A program made the position numbers and the translations under genes. Below, one piece after another: positions 45,960 to 56,218 of a stretch of 64,000 nt of DNA. Position 1 is the stretch's first letter; each line of letters begins with the position of its first letter. Under the pieces are notes generated by a model. It saw nothing but the letters and a program-made list of their open reading frames with translations, did no database searches and was not told the origin of the DNA. Source of the stretch: an uncultured Rhizobiaceae group bacterium (GTDB lineage: Bacteria > Pseudomonadota > Alphaproteobacteria > Rhizobiales > Rhizobiaceae); NCBI GenBank assembly GCA_947501445.1, contig CANMVS010000002.1, forward strand, positions 372,001-436,000, read 5' to 3'.

Positions 45960-46344
45960 ACCACGCGGACACCCGGTTTTCTGGCCACCGGGCTGTGAAT
46001 CGCAATTTATTTTAAGTATAAACTATCATGACGATACTTGGCACCGGGTGGCATTGCAACAGCTATCGCATATCCGCGCCACCCGCGTCAGATCATTTCT
46101 TTCTCAAATGGAAGCATCCACTCAAAAGTATCTGCATCCTGTGCTTATCAGAGGCGGCCATAATTCGGCCCACCAACGCCACTGCACCACCTGCCCGATA
46201 CACCATATCGCGCTGCTTTAAGCGCCTTGCTACATCATGGGCCGGGTGGACCGACTATCCACCATCAATTGTTTCCATTTGAGAAAGAAATGATCTAAAA
46301 GGCAGGCGCACCGTCCGAAAAATCGAATCTGGCAATATTTGACC
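45960..46344. other. Divergent intergenic region kynA / purQ
   Basis: About 385 bp. The left part holds the kynA upstream region, including an AAGTAT/ATACTT pair around 46014-46041. The right part is a 207-bp element bounded by 24-bp inverted repeats. No credible gene. Confidence 0.6.
46090..46296. repeat. 207-bp element bounded by 24-bp perfect inverted repeats
   Basis: Positions 46090-46113 and 46273-46296 are exact reverse complements (24 bp; arm begins AGATCATTTCTTTCTCAAAT). The 159-bp interior has no gene; it contains a small GGTGGA/TCCACC hairpin near its right end. The layout resembles a short nonautonomous element (MITE-like) at the right border of the accessory block. No target-site duplication is obvious. 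Alternatively a long RNA hairpin in the purQ leader. Confidence 0.75.
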
Positions 46345-47013
46345 ATGAAATCAGCAGTACTTCTCCTCCCCGGCCTGAACCGAGACCGGGACATGATTGC
46401 CGCGTTGACAACCATATCCGGCGAACCACCGGTCACTGTGTGGCAGACGGAAACCGAAATCCCCGATGTTGACCTGATTGTCATTCCCGGCGGCTTTTCC
46501 TATGGCGACTACCTGCGCTGCGGCGCCATTGCAGCCCGCATGCCGGTTCTGGAAGCGGTGCGGCGCAAGGCCCGCGAAGGTGTCCGCATCCTTGGCGTGT
46601 GCAATGGCTTTCAAATTCTGGTTGAAGCCGGCCTGCTGCCGGGCGCACTGATGCGCAACGCGTCGCTGAAATTCGTCTGCAAGGAGGTTCAACTTGAAGT
46701 CTCCAATGCCGATACGCTGTTCACAAAGCACTATCAGCAGGGCGAGATCATTCGCTGCCCCGTTGCCCATCATGATGGCAATTTCTTTGCAGAACCCGAT
46801 ATGCTGCGACAACTGGAAGACAATGGACAGGTGGCGTTCCGTTATGCCAATGGCACCAATCCCAATGGGTCACTGAACGATATAGCCGGTATCATCAATC
46901 GCAACGGCAATGTGCTCGGCATGATGCCGCACCCGGAAAACCTGATTGAGGCTGCCCATGGTGGCAAGGACGGTTATGCACTCTTCAGTGCTGCATTGGG
47001 GCTTGCGGCCTGA
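46345..47013 (+). CDS. purQ: Phosphoribosylformylglycinamidine synthase subunit PurQ
   Basis: 222 residues. Class-I glutaminase supplying ammonia to PurL: nucleophile Cys in GVCNGFQ (about 86), His-Glu in MPHPEN near the C-terminus, plus [13 protein letters not shown] 46345 chosen over TTG 46339. Normally follows purS directly in related genomes; here it resumes after the accessory block. A lipoprotein gene separates it from purL. Confidence 0.96.
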   Translation: MKSAVLLLPGLNRDRDMIAALTTISGEPPVTVWQTETEIPDVDLIVIPGGFSYGDYLRCGAIAARMPVLEAVRRKAREGVRILGVCNGFQILVEAGLLPGALMRNASLKFVCKEVQLEVSNADTLFTKHYQQGEIIRCPVAHHDGNFFAEPDMLRQLEDNGQVAFRYANGTNPNGSLNDIAGIINRNGNVLGMMPHPENLIEAAHGGKDGYALFSAALGLAA

Positions 47014-47064
47014 AACACGGCCAGCAAAACATCCAACCGCGCAAACCAGCATAAGGAAACGGTT

Positions 47065-47505
47065 TTGAACCCATTTGGCAAAAGATGCACAGCCACCGCC
47101 CGACTGCCATTGGCAAAACCATTTGCCGTGCTTTTCCTGGCAGGTGCGCTCGCCGCCTGCCAAAGCGCGCAACCCGGCCCCGGAAGCCTGACCATCAAGA
47201 GTGACAAACGCGCCCTCACTGCCATGGAAGAAATATCGCTGGCTGCCGGGAAATGCTGGTTCAAGAGCGGCAATGCTGATTTCAAAGCTTACCGGATGGC
47301 GCCGGAACTCAATTCCTACTCCGGCAAACCACGGCTGCTGATTGTGCCGCGCAACCGCCCGCAGGACAGACCGCTGGCCGTTATCGAAGCGCAGGGCGAT
47401 CCGGCTACCATACACGCCTATGGTCCGTTGATGTCCGCATCCACCGGCAACCGTATGGCAGCCGATATCAAAGGCTGGGCCAAAGGCTCCAGCACCTGCA
47501 ACTAG
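47065..47505 (+). CDS. Small lipoprotein between purQ and purL, function unknown
   Basis: 146 residues from TTG 47065, which has AAGGAAA upstream. A lipoprotein signal ([10 protein letters not shown]) gives a lipidated Cys near residue 32. The mature part (about 115 residues) has KCWFKSGN and a matching C-terminal Cys (GSSTCN), perhaps a disulfide. I do not recognise the fold. Its position inside the pur operon may be conserved in Hyphomicrobiales; no purine role can be inferred. Confidence 0.75.
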   Translation: MNPFGKRCTATARLPLAKPFAVLFLAGALAACQSAQPGPGSLTIKSDKRALTAMEEISLAAGKCWFKSGNADFKAYRMAPELNSYSGKPRLLIVPRNRPQDRPLAVIEAQGDPATIHAYGPLMSASTGNRMAADIKGWAKGSSTCN

Positions 47506-47539
47506 TTCAATAGAAACACCTGACAAGCAAAAACCCGTT

Positions 47540-49774
<2,235 letters not shown>

Positions 49775-49817
49775 TTGCGGGCGCAATACGAACAACGCAT
49801 AAATGCAGGAGAATGCC

Positions 49818-50051
49818 ATGGCCATGAGTGCCGGAGACATTGAAACCATGATCAAGACCGCCATCCCCGATGCGGTTGTAACGATCCGCGATCTGGCAGG
49901 TGATGGCGACCATTATGCCGCCGAGGTCGTCTCCGAAAGCTTTCGCGGCAAATCACGCGTCCAACAGCACCAGATGGTCTATCAGGCCCTGCAGGGCAAC
50001 ATGGGTGAGGCACTGCACGCTCTGGCGTTGCAGACCAGCGCGCCTGAATAG
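49818..50051 (+). CDS. BolA family protein
   Basis: 77 residues with the BolA helix-turn fold: AIPDAVVTIRDLAGDGDHYAAEVVSESFRGK and QQHQMVYQAL, where the His is a likely Fe-S ligand shared with monothiol glutaredoxin. grxD lies about 0.9 kb downstream, so they may form the usual BolA-GrxD complex for iron-sulfur handling. ATG 49818 with GGAG six bases upstream; ATG 49803 is less likely. Confidence 0.93.
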   Translation: MAMSAGDIETMIKTAIPDAVVTIRDLAGDGDHYAAEVVSESFRGKSRVQQHQMVYQALQGNMGEALHALALQTSAPE

Positions 50052-50225
50052 GTTCAGGTCTGATGAAAATCAGGGGAGCGCGATTGCGGGCTCTCCAGCC
50101 GCTCTGACGGGACGGCAATCCTGGCATGAACAGCAGGTGAATGCACCGTTCCAATTTGGTTCAGCCGATCTCTCATAAGTTTGATTTGTACCCACAAGGG
50201 GATGAATGAACCAAGGAGAGAGACA

Positions 50226-50582
50226 ATGAGAACCTTTATCGCAGCTACCGCATCACTGGCCATCGCAGCAACTGTTTCTGTTGCCGCATTCGCTCCCGCC
50301 AACGCCGACACAATCCGCCGCGTGCAATGTTCCGATGGCCGTGTGGTCACCGCAACCGGCACACAGAGCGACGCACAGGCTTGCATGCGGATGTTCAAGG
50401 TCAAACCATCGCAAGGCGCATCCACCGGCGGCGCAAAATCATTCAAAGCTGCCGGACGTGGTCCTGTTGCCAAGCCTTTTGACAATACTGCCTATGCCTG
50501 GACAGCCGCCTGCTATGCGGAATTCGGCCCCAATGCCAGCGATCCGGACCCTGTATTGCTGGATAAGTGCCTGGATTTCTGA
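50226..50582 (+). CDS. Small periplasmic protein, function unknown
   Basis: 118 residues. A signal peptide (RTFIAATASLAIAATVSVAA, cleaved near ANA) precedes a mature part with four cysteines (VQCSDG, QACMRM, AACYAE, DKCLDF), probably two disulfides, and a Gly-rich middle. I do not recognise the family. GGAGAGAGACA before ATG 50226. Ends just before a strong terminator. Confidence 0.75.
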   Translation: MRTFIAATASLAIAATVSVAAFAPANADTIRRVQCSDGRVVTATGTQSDAQACMRMFKVKPSQGASTGGAKSFKAAGRGPVAKPFDNTAYAWTAACYAEFGPNASDPDPVLLDKCLDF

Positions 50583-50604
50583 TCAGCAACTTAAATCAAA
50601 AGAC

Positions 50605-50634
50605 AAAGGCTGCGGCATGTCCGCAGCCTTTTTA
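50605..50634 (+). terminator. Rho-independent terminator
   Basis: Perfect 11-bp arms AAAGGCTGCGG/CCGCAGCCTTT with a 5-base loop and a T-run, 22 bp after the stop of the periplasmic protein gene. Confidence 0.92.
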
Positions 50635-50765
50635 TGTGAGCGCGTTTTATTCACAACGCCAGGGGACACCAGAATGACCTGCAATGTCGTCACCGGTTGC
50701 CTCGCTTGGCGCATCATCCTGTCGATCCCTGTTGACCCGGGCTGTCCGTTTCGCAACGAGCAGAG

Positions 50766-50798
50766 CGTTGTCCCATTTCTGACAAAAGGTGAAACGGT
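50766..50798. repeat. RIME-like dispersed repeat, fragment D (right half)
   Basis: About 33 bp matching the right-hand hairpin of copies B and C (CGTTGTCCCATTTCTGACAA to GAAACGGT). The left half is absent. Confidence 0.65.
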
Positions 50799-50970
50799 CA
50801 AATTCGCAAAAAGGTAGTGGCAGCATCGGTTTCGCTGCGGCCAAGGCGGCGAAAGGGACATGATGTGTTTTTCATGCCCAACAGGGCTGGAAATTCTTAC
50901 GCTTCAGGGTTATTTACCAAGCAAAGAGAAACTCCGGGCCTTTTCCCCGGCAGCGACGAGGAATATTGTG

Positions 50971-51306
50971 ATGACTGGCATAAATGATTTTATTGATGGT
51001 GAAGTAAAAAGCGGTGATGTGGTGCTTTTCATGAAAGGCACACCCCAGTTTCCACAGTGCGGCTTTTCCGGTCAGGTTGTTCAGATCCTGGACTATCTGG
51101 GTGTTGAATACAAAGGCATTGACGTGCTGGCCGACGCGGACCTGCGCGATGGCATCAAAACCTATTCCAACTGGCCAACCATTCCGCAGCTCTACGTAAA
51201 GGGCGAATTTGTTGGTGGTTGTGACATCATCCGCGAAATGTTCCAGGCCAGCGAGCTGCAAAGCCATCTCACTGAAAAAGGCATAACCGTCAAGGGCGCA
51301 GCCTGA
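50971..51306 (+). CDS. grxD: Monothiol glutaredoxin
   Basis: 111 residues of the Grx4/GrxD type. The CGFS active site is in PQCGFSGQ (about residue 30), with WPTIPQLYVKGEFVGGCDI glutathione-binding motifs. Binds and passes on [2Fe-2S] clusters, usually with BolA. The frame is open 37 codons upstream, but ATG 50971 with GAGGA nearby starts the domain. Its stop overlaps the ytoQ ATG. Confidence 0.95.
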   Translation: MTGINDFIDGEVKSGDVVLFMKGTPQFPQCGFSGQVVQILDYLGVEYKGIDVLADADLRDGIKTYSNWPTIPQLYVKGEFVGGCDIIREMFQASELQSHLTEKGITVKGAA

Positions 51307-51773
51307 TGCGCACCTGGAAGGTCTATCTTTCCGGCGAAATCCATTCAGACTGGCGCGCGCAGATTGAAGCGGGCGTCCGGACAGCGGATTTACCCGTTCA
51401 TCTTGACGCCCCGGTCACCCACCACGAGGCCTCCGACGATTGCGGCGTGGCCATCCTGGGCGCAGAACCCGACAAGTTCTGGCACGACAACAAGGGCGCC
51501 AAGGTTAACGCCATGCGCACGCGCACGCTCATCGCTGATGCCGATATTGTGGTGGTGCGCTTCGGTGAGAAATACAAACAATGGAATGCCGCCTTCGACG
51601 CCGGCTATGCCGCCGCCCTTGGCAAATCCCTCATCGTCATGCACGGCCCTGACCATCAGCACGCGCTGAAGGAAGTCGATGCCGCTGCGCTCGCCGTGGT
51701 GGAAACGCCCGAGCAGATCGTGCAGATACTGGACTATGTGATTAACGGCAGCCTTGCGGGTTATACGGGGTAA
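51306..51773 (+). CDS. ytoQ: YtoQ family protein
   Basis: 155 residues related to nucleoside 2-deoxyribosyltransferases: VYLSGEIHSDWR, a central ADIVVVRFGEKYKQWNAAFDAGYAAALGK. The function of YtoQ is unknown; a nucleotide-related hydrolase or transferase role is possible from the fold. Coupled to grxD by a one-base overlap (TGATG). Confidence 0.88.
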   Translation: MRTWKVYLSGEIHSDWRAQIEAGVRTADLPVHLDAPVTHHEASDDCGVAILGAEPDKFWHDNKGAKVNAMRTRTLIADADIVVVRFGEKYKQWNAAFDAGYAAALGKSLIVMHGPDHQHALKEVDAAALAVVETPEQIVQILDYVINGSLAGYTG

Positions 51774-51916
51774 GGGGTATTTCGGTGTGAAACGTGTGAC
51801 CTGATGGAATGCCGGCACATGAGTACCATTGTTCGGCAAGCCATTACCTGCACACTGCATGCTCCGCCCAGGCGAGACCTTGTGCAGGCAACCTAAACTA
51901 TTGCATTCATGGAAAT

Positions 51917-53599
51917 TCAGCCACAGTCAGCCTCGATAGGTTCGACAACCTTTAGCATCCCACAATAGGCTACAATCACTCCGAATATCGGTGCCTTGAT
52001 CGTTACATCGAACTGAAAAGCGCCATCCTTTTCAGCTTCTAAACTTTCACCATCCGGCAGCAATAATTTCGGTAATGGTACCCCCAAAACTGACCATTGC
52101 CTGGGTATCAAATAGAGGCGGTCAGCCTTCAAAACCAATGCCAGCGCCACTCTGATGGGGCCGAATTTTTCTATGAGCAGGTGTTTTTGCCGCCCGGTGC
52201 CGGGCCTTTGCGTGCTTTGGAACAATTCACCATCAAAATCGCGCTGCCATATCTCGTTATCGGCAGATCGAATCACAGTCACTTCGATAGGGACATTGCT
52301 GCCTGCGGCTGGAAAATTGAGGCACCAGGCGACAAGCCTGGACGGGATTGAATTACCACGTGCGACTGTAGCCTCACCGCGCCAAACCTGATTTGCCGCG
52401 CCACCATGAAACGCCCTGATCTTTGTCGGCAATTGTTCGAATGCAGAGCCAAGGAGTTGTTGGTAAATCCTGTCGTATTTGACAGAATCATCCCGGATGC
52501 CGAAGTCAATTGATCGACCTTGGAACATTGACCGGTAATCTGCAAGAGACAACGCCTGTGTCGCGGGTCTGGCACCCGCTTCCGGTTTGCAGCCTTTCAA
52601 TATTTTGCGGATGATGGCTTCAATCGCCATGGAGGGAATATATGGCCCATGGTCACCTTCTGCCAGAAGATGCCAGGATTTTTTCACTGGTTGGCCGCCT
52701 TGCAAGCCGTTTACCTGCACGTACATGCCACCTCTGTGTTCGCCAAATCGCATCAGATTTAAAACGCGATAGAAAAGTGGCGATAAAGGTGTCAGGGTCG
52801 GCAGGTTAAAAACAGCGCGGGCCTTGGCCAGCATGTTTAACAGGCGATGGAGGATTTCAGGCACCGGACCAGCCCCCATCCATATTTCGCGCAGTGTTCT
52901 ATGCTCCGGTGGGATGACCTGAAGATCCGGCACATCGACAAGTGAAAAACAAAGGTTCCTGAGAGGCATCTTACCGGGCGGTGCGATTGTAAACCGGCGG
53001 CTTTCAGTCAGCCCTATGGCCGTTGTCGGTACGCCATTGCGCATAAGCCTCACCGGCCCACCGGCATATCCAACAACAGCGCGCATGACGTTCAGGCCGA
53101 TGCCCGCATAGGGCGATGGTGCGATACCGCCCTCGACACCTTGTATTTGCATGTCCGTGGCCATCTCCCGCAAGACTGCGGCGGTCAAAACCGGAAAACT
53201 GCTGACACCTGAGAGGACAAAGATACCGGCTTCGCGCGCAGCCGTATCGAATTGGGAAACACCAAAAACAAAATCAGCCGCATCGGCAAAGTCGAGATAA
53301 GGAACTCGCGTTGCAATGCAAGCCTTGACGACGCCATAGCGATCATCGCCATAATCCTGAAACGGTCCTGATGCGTCCACCACCAGATCGAGTGATAGTT
53401 TTTTCAGGATTCCGTCAATTTGGTTTCGATCCATGACGAGTGGAACTGCTTCGGCAACACCGTCAAACTCATTGCAAAATTCATTGGCCTTTGAAGCGCT
53501 GCGGCCTGCTATAAAAAGAGTTAGTCCCGGTAGATCTGACAAAAGTCCGGCAAGCCTGCCTCCGAAGACACCGTAACCACCCAGAATCAGTATTTTCAT
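51917..53599 (-). CDS. Saccharopine dehydrogenase-like NAD(P)-binding protein with DUF4166
   Basis: 560 residues. The N-terminal half is a Rossmann domain of the saccharopine-dehydrogenase type (KILILGGYGVFGGRLAGLL, then VDASGPFQDYG). The C-terminal part (about 390-555) matches DUF4166, with FHGGAANQVWRGEA and LIEKFGPIRVAL. No known reaction. Third gene of a three-gene minus-strand operon with a GbsR regulator and a DCC-family protein; overlaps the DCC stop by four bases. Confidence 0.85.
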   Translation of the reverse strand: MKILILGGYGVFGGRLAGLLSDLPGLTLFIAGRSASKANEFCNEFDGVAEAVPLVMDRNQIDGILKKLSLDLVVDASGPFQDYGDDRYGVVKACIATRVPYLDFADAADFVFGVSQFDTAAREAGIFVLSGVSSFPVLTAAVLREMATDMQIQGVEGGIAPSPYAGIGLNVMRAVVGYAGGPVRLMRNGVPTTAIGLTESRRFTIAPPGKMPLRNLCFSLVDVPDLQVIPPEHRTLREIWMGAGPVPEILHRLLNMLAKARAVFNLPTLTPLSPLFYRVLNLMRFGEHRGGMYVQVNGLQGGQPVKKSWHLLAEGDHGPYIPSMAIEAIIRKILKGCKPEAGARPATQALSLADYRSMFQGRSIDFGIRDDSVKYDRIYQQLLGSAFEQLPTKIRAFHGGAANQVWRGEATVARGNSIPSRLVAWCLNFPAAGSNVPIEVTVIRSADNEIWQRDFDGELFQSTQRPGTGRQKHLLIEKFGPIRVALALVLKADRLYLIPRQWSVLGVPLPKLLLPDGESLEAEKDGAFQFDVTIKAPIFGVIVAYCGMLKVVEPIEADCG

Positions 53600-54063
53600 T
53601 GCATCAACCGCTTTTGAACCTGTTCATCGGGAATGGAACACAGGTCTGTTCGGCCAAAAAAACGGTAGCGATTGCGCGCAAAAAACCCATAGATCCCGTC
53701 TTGCACCCGACGCGGCAAGACCCGCAGAACAATGAGGGCGGATGACAAACCGCCTAAATGCTGCCCGACCCGTATGACTGCATCCATGGATGTATAGGCG
53801 CGGCCCTTGTCAATCAGGAGCCATGAAAGCGGATCATCCGGATCAAGCTCATAGTGTACCAGTAAAGCGCGCCCCAAATCGGATTGAAGCGGAATGATCC
53901 TGAATTTTTGCTGGTGATCGTTTCGGGCGATCCATCGGGCACCCCGGGCGCACAGCGCACAGTGGGCATCCATAACCGTGCGTGGCCCGTCGTCGCTGAA
54001 AGCCGGAACGCTTGCGTCCGAGCGGTAAGAAAAATCTTCATTCGCTGCATTCAGGCTGGTCAT
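53596..54063 (-). CDS. DCC-family (DUF393) thiol-disulfide oxidoreductase-like protein
   Basis: 155 residues. The DxxCxxC motif that names the family is DAHCALC (about residue 32), then a compact domain ending in IYGFFARNRYRFFGR. DCC proteins are thought to be thiol-disulfide oxidoreductases; substrates are unknown. Middle gene of the operon, six bases after the regulator stop, ATGA-coupled to the DUF4166 gene. Confidence 0.87.
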   Translation of the reverse strand: MTSLNAANEDFSYRSDASVPAFSDDGPRTVMDAHCALCARGARWIARNDHQQKFRIIPLQSDLGRALLVHYELDPDDPLSWLLIDKGRAYTSMDAVIRVGQHLGGLSSALIVLRVLPRRVQDGIYGFFARNRYRFFGRTDLCSIPDEQVQKRLMQ

Positions 54064-54068
54064 TCAAC

Positions 54069-54623
54069 TCACCTTCCACCTGGCAGGTAGGCCGAAACCT
54101 TCGCACCAAGCTTTAACAGCAGTTCACGCTTGGCCTGGGGAATAGACAGCATCTGTTCATACCAGCGGTCGACTGATTGGGTAAATTCCAGCATGTTTTT
54201 CAGTTTTTCGCGCTGGCTGGCGCTGACGCCCGGATCATCCTGCGCATCAGCAATACAATCCTTCAAAGCAACCAGGGCAGGATCTATTTCTTTCGCCTTG
54301 CGAACGGCAGCAATGCGGGTTGCGATTTTCCACACGTCCGTTTCGGCACAAAAATGATCTTTGCGTTCGCCTCTGATGGGAATGCGGTTGATGAGTTTCC
54401 ACGCGAGCAGCTCTTTGACTGAGTTGGAAACATTTGAACGCGCCATTCCGAGGGCCTGCGCAATATCATCAGCGGTTTGTGGAGTATCAGCCATATAGAG
54501 GAATGCATGGATTTGACTGACCGACCGATTGACGCCCCATTGTCCGCCAAATTCACCCCATTGAAGGACAAAGGCATCAATACATTTCGGAAGTTGTGTG
54601 TTATTTTCGCTTATTTCTGTCAT
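54069..54623 (-). CDS. GbsR/MarR-family transcriptional regulator
   Basis: 184 residues with a MarR-like winged helix: HAFLYMADTPQTADDIAQAL, then ARSNVSNSVKELLAWKLINR (about 45-75), and a helical C-terminus for dimerisation. Leads the DCC-DUF4166 operon. ATG 54623 sits in the middle of a 22-bp perfect palindrome, which suggests autorepression; GTG 54647 is an alternative start. Divergent from the HAD gene 92 bp away. Confidence 0.88.
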   Translation of the reverse strand: MTEISENNTQLPKCIDAFVLQWGEFGGQWGVNRSVSQIHAFLYMADTPQTADDIAQALGMARSNVSNSVKELLAWKLINRIPIRGERKDHFCAETDVWKIATRIAAVRKAKEIDPALVALKDCIADAQDDPGVSASQREKLKNMLEFTQSVDRWYEQMLSIPQAKRELLLKLGAKVSAYLPGGR

Positions 54624-54633
54624 GACAGAAATA
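54612..54633. promoter_or_regulatory. 22-bp perfect palindrome over the GbsR-type start codon
   Basis: Half-site TATTTCTGTCA meets its exact complement; the central CATG contains the ATG of the regulator gene. MarR/GbsR proteins bind such dyads, so it is a likely autoregulatory operator that may also affect the divergent gene. Confidence 0.7.
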
Positions 54634-54715
54634 TAGGAAACAAGCACGTCCGTTGCAAGCCTTCAGACATTGGGATAGGCAATTCGCCTACAGATTTAAG
54701 ATTGCCGTGGATGAA

Positions 54716-55159
54716 ATGAGAAAAGCCGTACTGTTTGATATTGATGGAACGATTGCCGATATACGCCACCGACGACATTTTCTGGAGGGTGACAGACCCG
54801 ACTGGAAATCGTTCAACACCCGTATGGGCGATGACCTGCCCAACACACCTGTGGTCGAACTTTACAGGACAATGTGGGAGTCGAACAAATACGAGCTGAT
54901 CCTTGTATCCGGTCGAAGCGAGGATCAACGCGCCATTACCCGGCAATGGTTGATCTGGAATGAAATTCCATTTGAGCAGCTGTTGATGCGCCCATCCGGT
55001 GACTTCAGATCAGATGTTGTGATCAAACAGGAAATTCTGGCAAAAATCCAAAAGGCCGGGTTTGAGGTTTTATTTGCCGTCGACGACCGGCAGTCTGTGG
55101 TCGATATGTGGCGCAGAAATGGCATCACATGTCTACAGTGTGATGTGGGCGATTTTTGA
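54716..55159 (+). CDS. HAD-family polynucleotide kinase 3'-phosphatase-like protein
   Basis: 147 residues resembling the C-terminal phosphatase domain of T4 polynucleotide kinase. Motif I is LFDIDGTIADIRHR (catalytic Asp pair), with motif II Ser-Gly in LILVSGRSEDQR, and motif IV-type VDDRQSVVDMWR. MRPSGDFRSDVVIKQEIL is characteristic of the family. No kinase domain is attached. Possible roles in RNA or DNA end repair (inference). ATG 54716. Convergent with the DUF6434 gene, four bases away. Confidence 0.8.
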   Translation: MRKAVLFDIDGTIADIRHRRHFLEGDRPDWKSFNTRMGDDLPNTPVVELYRTMWESNKYELILVSGRSEDQRAITRQWLIWNEIPFEQLLMRPSGDFRSDVVIKQEILAKIQKAGFEVLFAVDDRQSVVDMWRRNGITCLQCDVGDF

Positions 55160-55163
55160 ACGA

Positions 55164-55790
55164 CTAATCGCAGTCGTCCAGATCAAGATCAGAGCGAACG
55201 TAGATGTGCCGCCCTGTTGGTGATGGCCGCTGGATTTTGAGCGCCCAGATCCTGCGAACATCATCCATGCTACCGTGCGGATTATCCTTCAAAAAATCGC
55301 GCGTGTACTGGTTGAATTGATTGTGGCTTTTGATGGTGGTCTTATGCCCCGGAGCCTGCTGATCTGCCTGTATGGCCAGATAGGCCTCACAGGCATCTTC
55401 GAGTGTCTTTCCCACATTGGCCCGTATCCACTCCATGAAGGCAATGTTGAACTTGAAGCCTTCTCCAATCGCGCCCTTGAAAAACCGGCGCACGTTCTGG
55501 GTGCTTTTGTAGCTGTCCGTGATCCGCGTGCTGTTCGACAGGGGTTCGCTGTGCCAATCGAATGTTGATTTCGGGCTGACGGTCATGTCCCCTGGAAATT
55601 GCTTTTCACCTGTATCCAGGAAATGGGCGATGCGATCCAGGATGACGAATTTGCCGGAGGTTGTCTTTAACCCGAGAAATCTGGCATGGGCAATGAGCTC
55701 GTCCTTTCGCCAATACCAGACCCGCAATTGAGCACCGGACGATATGCTGTCGATCTGCGGGCGACCCGCGCGCTCAGGCTTCATTGTCAT
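55164..55790 (-). CDS. SAP-like/DUF6434 domain protein
   Basis: 208 residues. The N-terminal part (WYWRKDELIAHARFLGLKTTSG) looks like a SAP-type nucleic-acid-binding hairpin; the middle (FDWHSEPLSNSTRITDSYKS, then NVRRFFKGAIGEGFKFN) matches DUF6434. Function unknown, perhaps DNA-binding. Starts at 55790 (M1), or M3 at 55784. Confidence 0.75.
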   Translation of the reverse strand: MTMKPERAGRPQIDSISSGAQLRVWYWRKDELIAHARFLGLKTTSGKFVILDRIAHFLDTGEKQFPGDMTVSPKSTFDWHSEPLSNSTRITDSYKSTQNVRRFFKGAIGEGFKFNIAFMEWIRANVGKTLEDACEAYLAIQADQQAPGHKTTIKSHNQFNQYTRDFLKDNPHGSMDDVRRIWALKIQRPSPTGRHIYVRSDLDLDDCD

Positions 55791-56218
55791 AAGGGCTTCC
55801 GTGCATGTTTTGTATTTACGTCAACAGATTACGCTCACCTTTTAGCGCGCTCCGGTTGTTGACTGCAACGCACACGCTTTCCGATGTTGACGGCAAAGGT
55901 CAGAATATTCATTGATTTCCTGCTTGAGAAGATCGGCAAAAAACCAATTTGGGAAGGCACGGGTTAGCCACGACAAAAGCGCTGTCCGGTTTGGATTGCA
56001 CGGAGCGAAGCGTAAAACCGGCTCCAGATACAATATCGGGTTGCATCTGCCCCCTCTTCCATGAAACAACGACATCACAAATTGCCAGCCCGTTGCCATG
56101 GGTAATGCACTGGCGTGCCACAGACAGTCCCTATCGGGAACATGCCAAAATTTGGACCATTCGACAGCGCGGTATCGCGAACCATTCTGCCGTAAATTGA
56201 GCGGAGACGAAGGCCGTC
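55791..56218. other. Divergent region DUF6434 gene / MFS gene
   Basis: About 430 bp. The middle may hold a decayed LysR-type C-terminal remnant on the minus strand (see separate entry). No intact gene or repeat found. Confidence 0.4.
55842..56121 (-). pseudogene. Possible LysR-type regulator remnant (frameshifted)
   Basis: Two overlapping minus-strand frames read ARQCITHGNGLAICDVV and, after a frame shift, RAFPNWFFADLLKQEI, which faintly recall the effector-domain end of a LysR regulator. A LysR gene divergent from an MFS exporter is common. Similarity is weak and by eye only. Confidence 0.2.

Larger units (their letters stand above)
50583..50970. other. Intergenic region with terminator and RIME-like fragment D
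   Basis: About 390 bp between the periplasmic protein and grxD. It holds the terminator at 50605-50634 and repeat fragment D at 50766-50798. The 37 open codons before the grxD start lack family resemblance. Confidence 0.6.

Noticed and set aside
46014-46041. AAGTAT/ATACTT inverted pair upstream of kynA
   Set aside because: Six-base arms separated by 16 bases; too common to support an operator.
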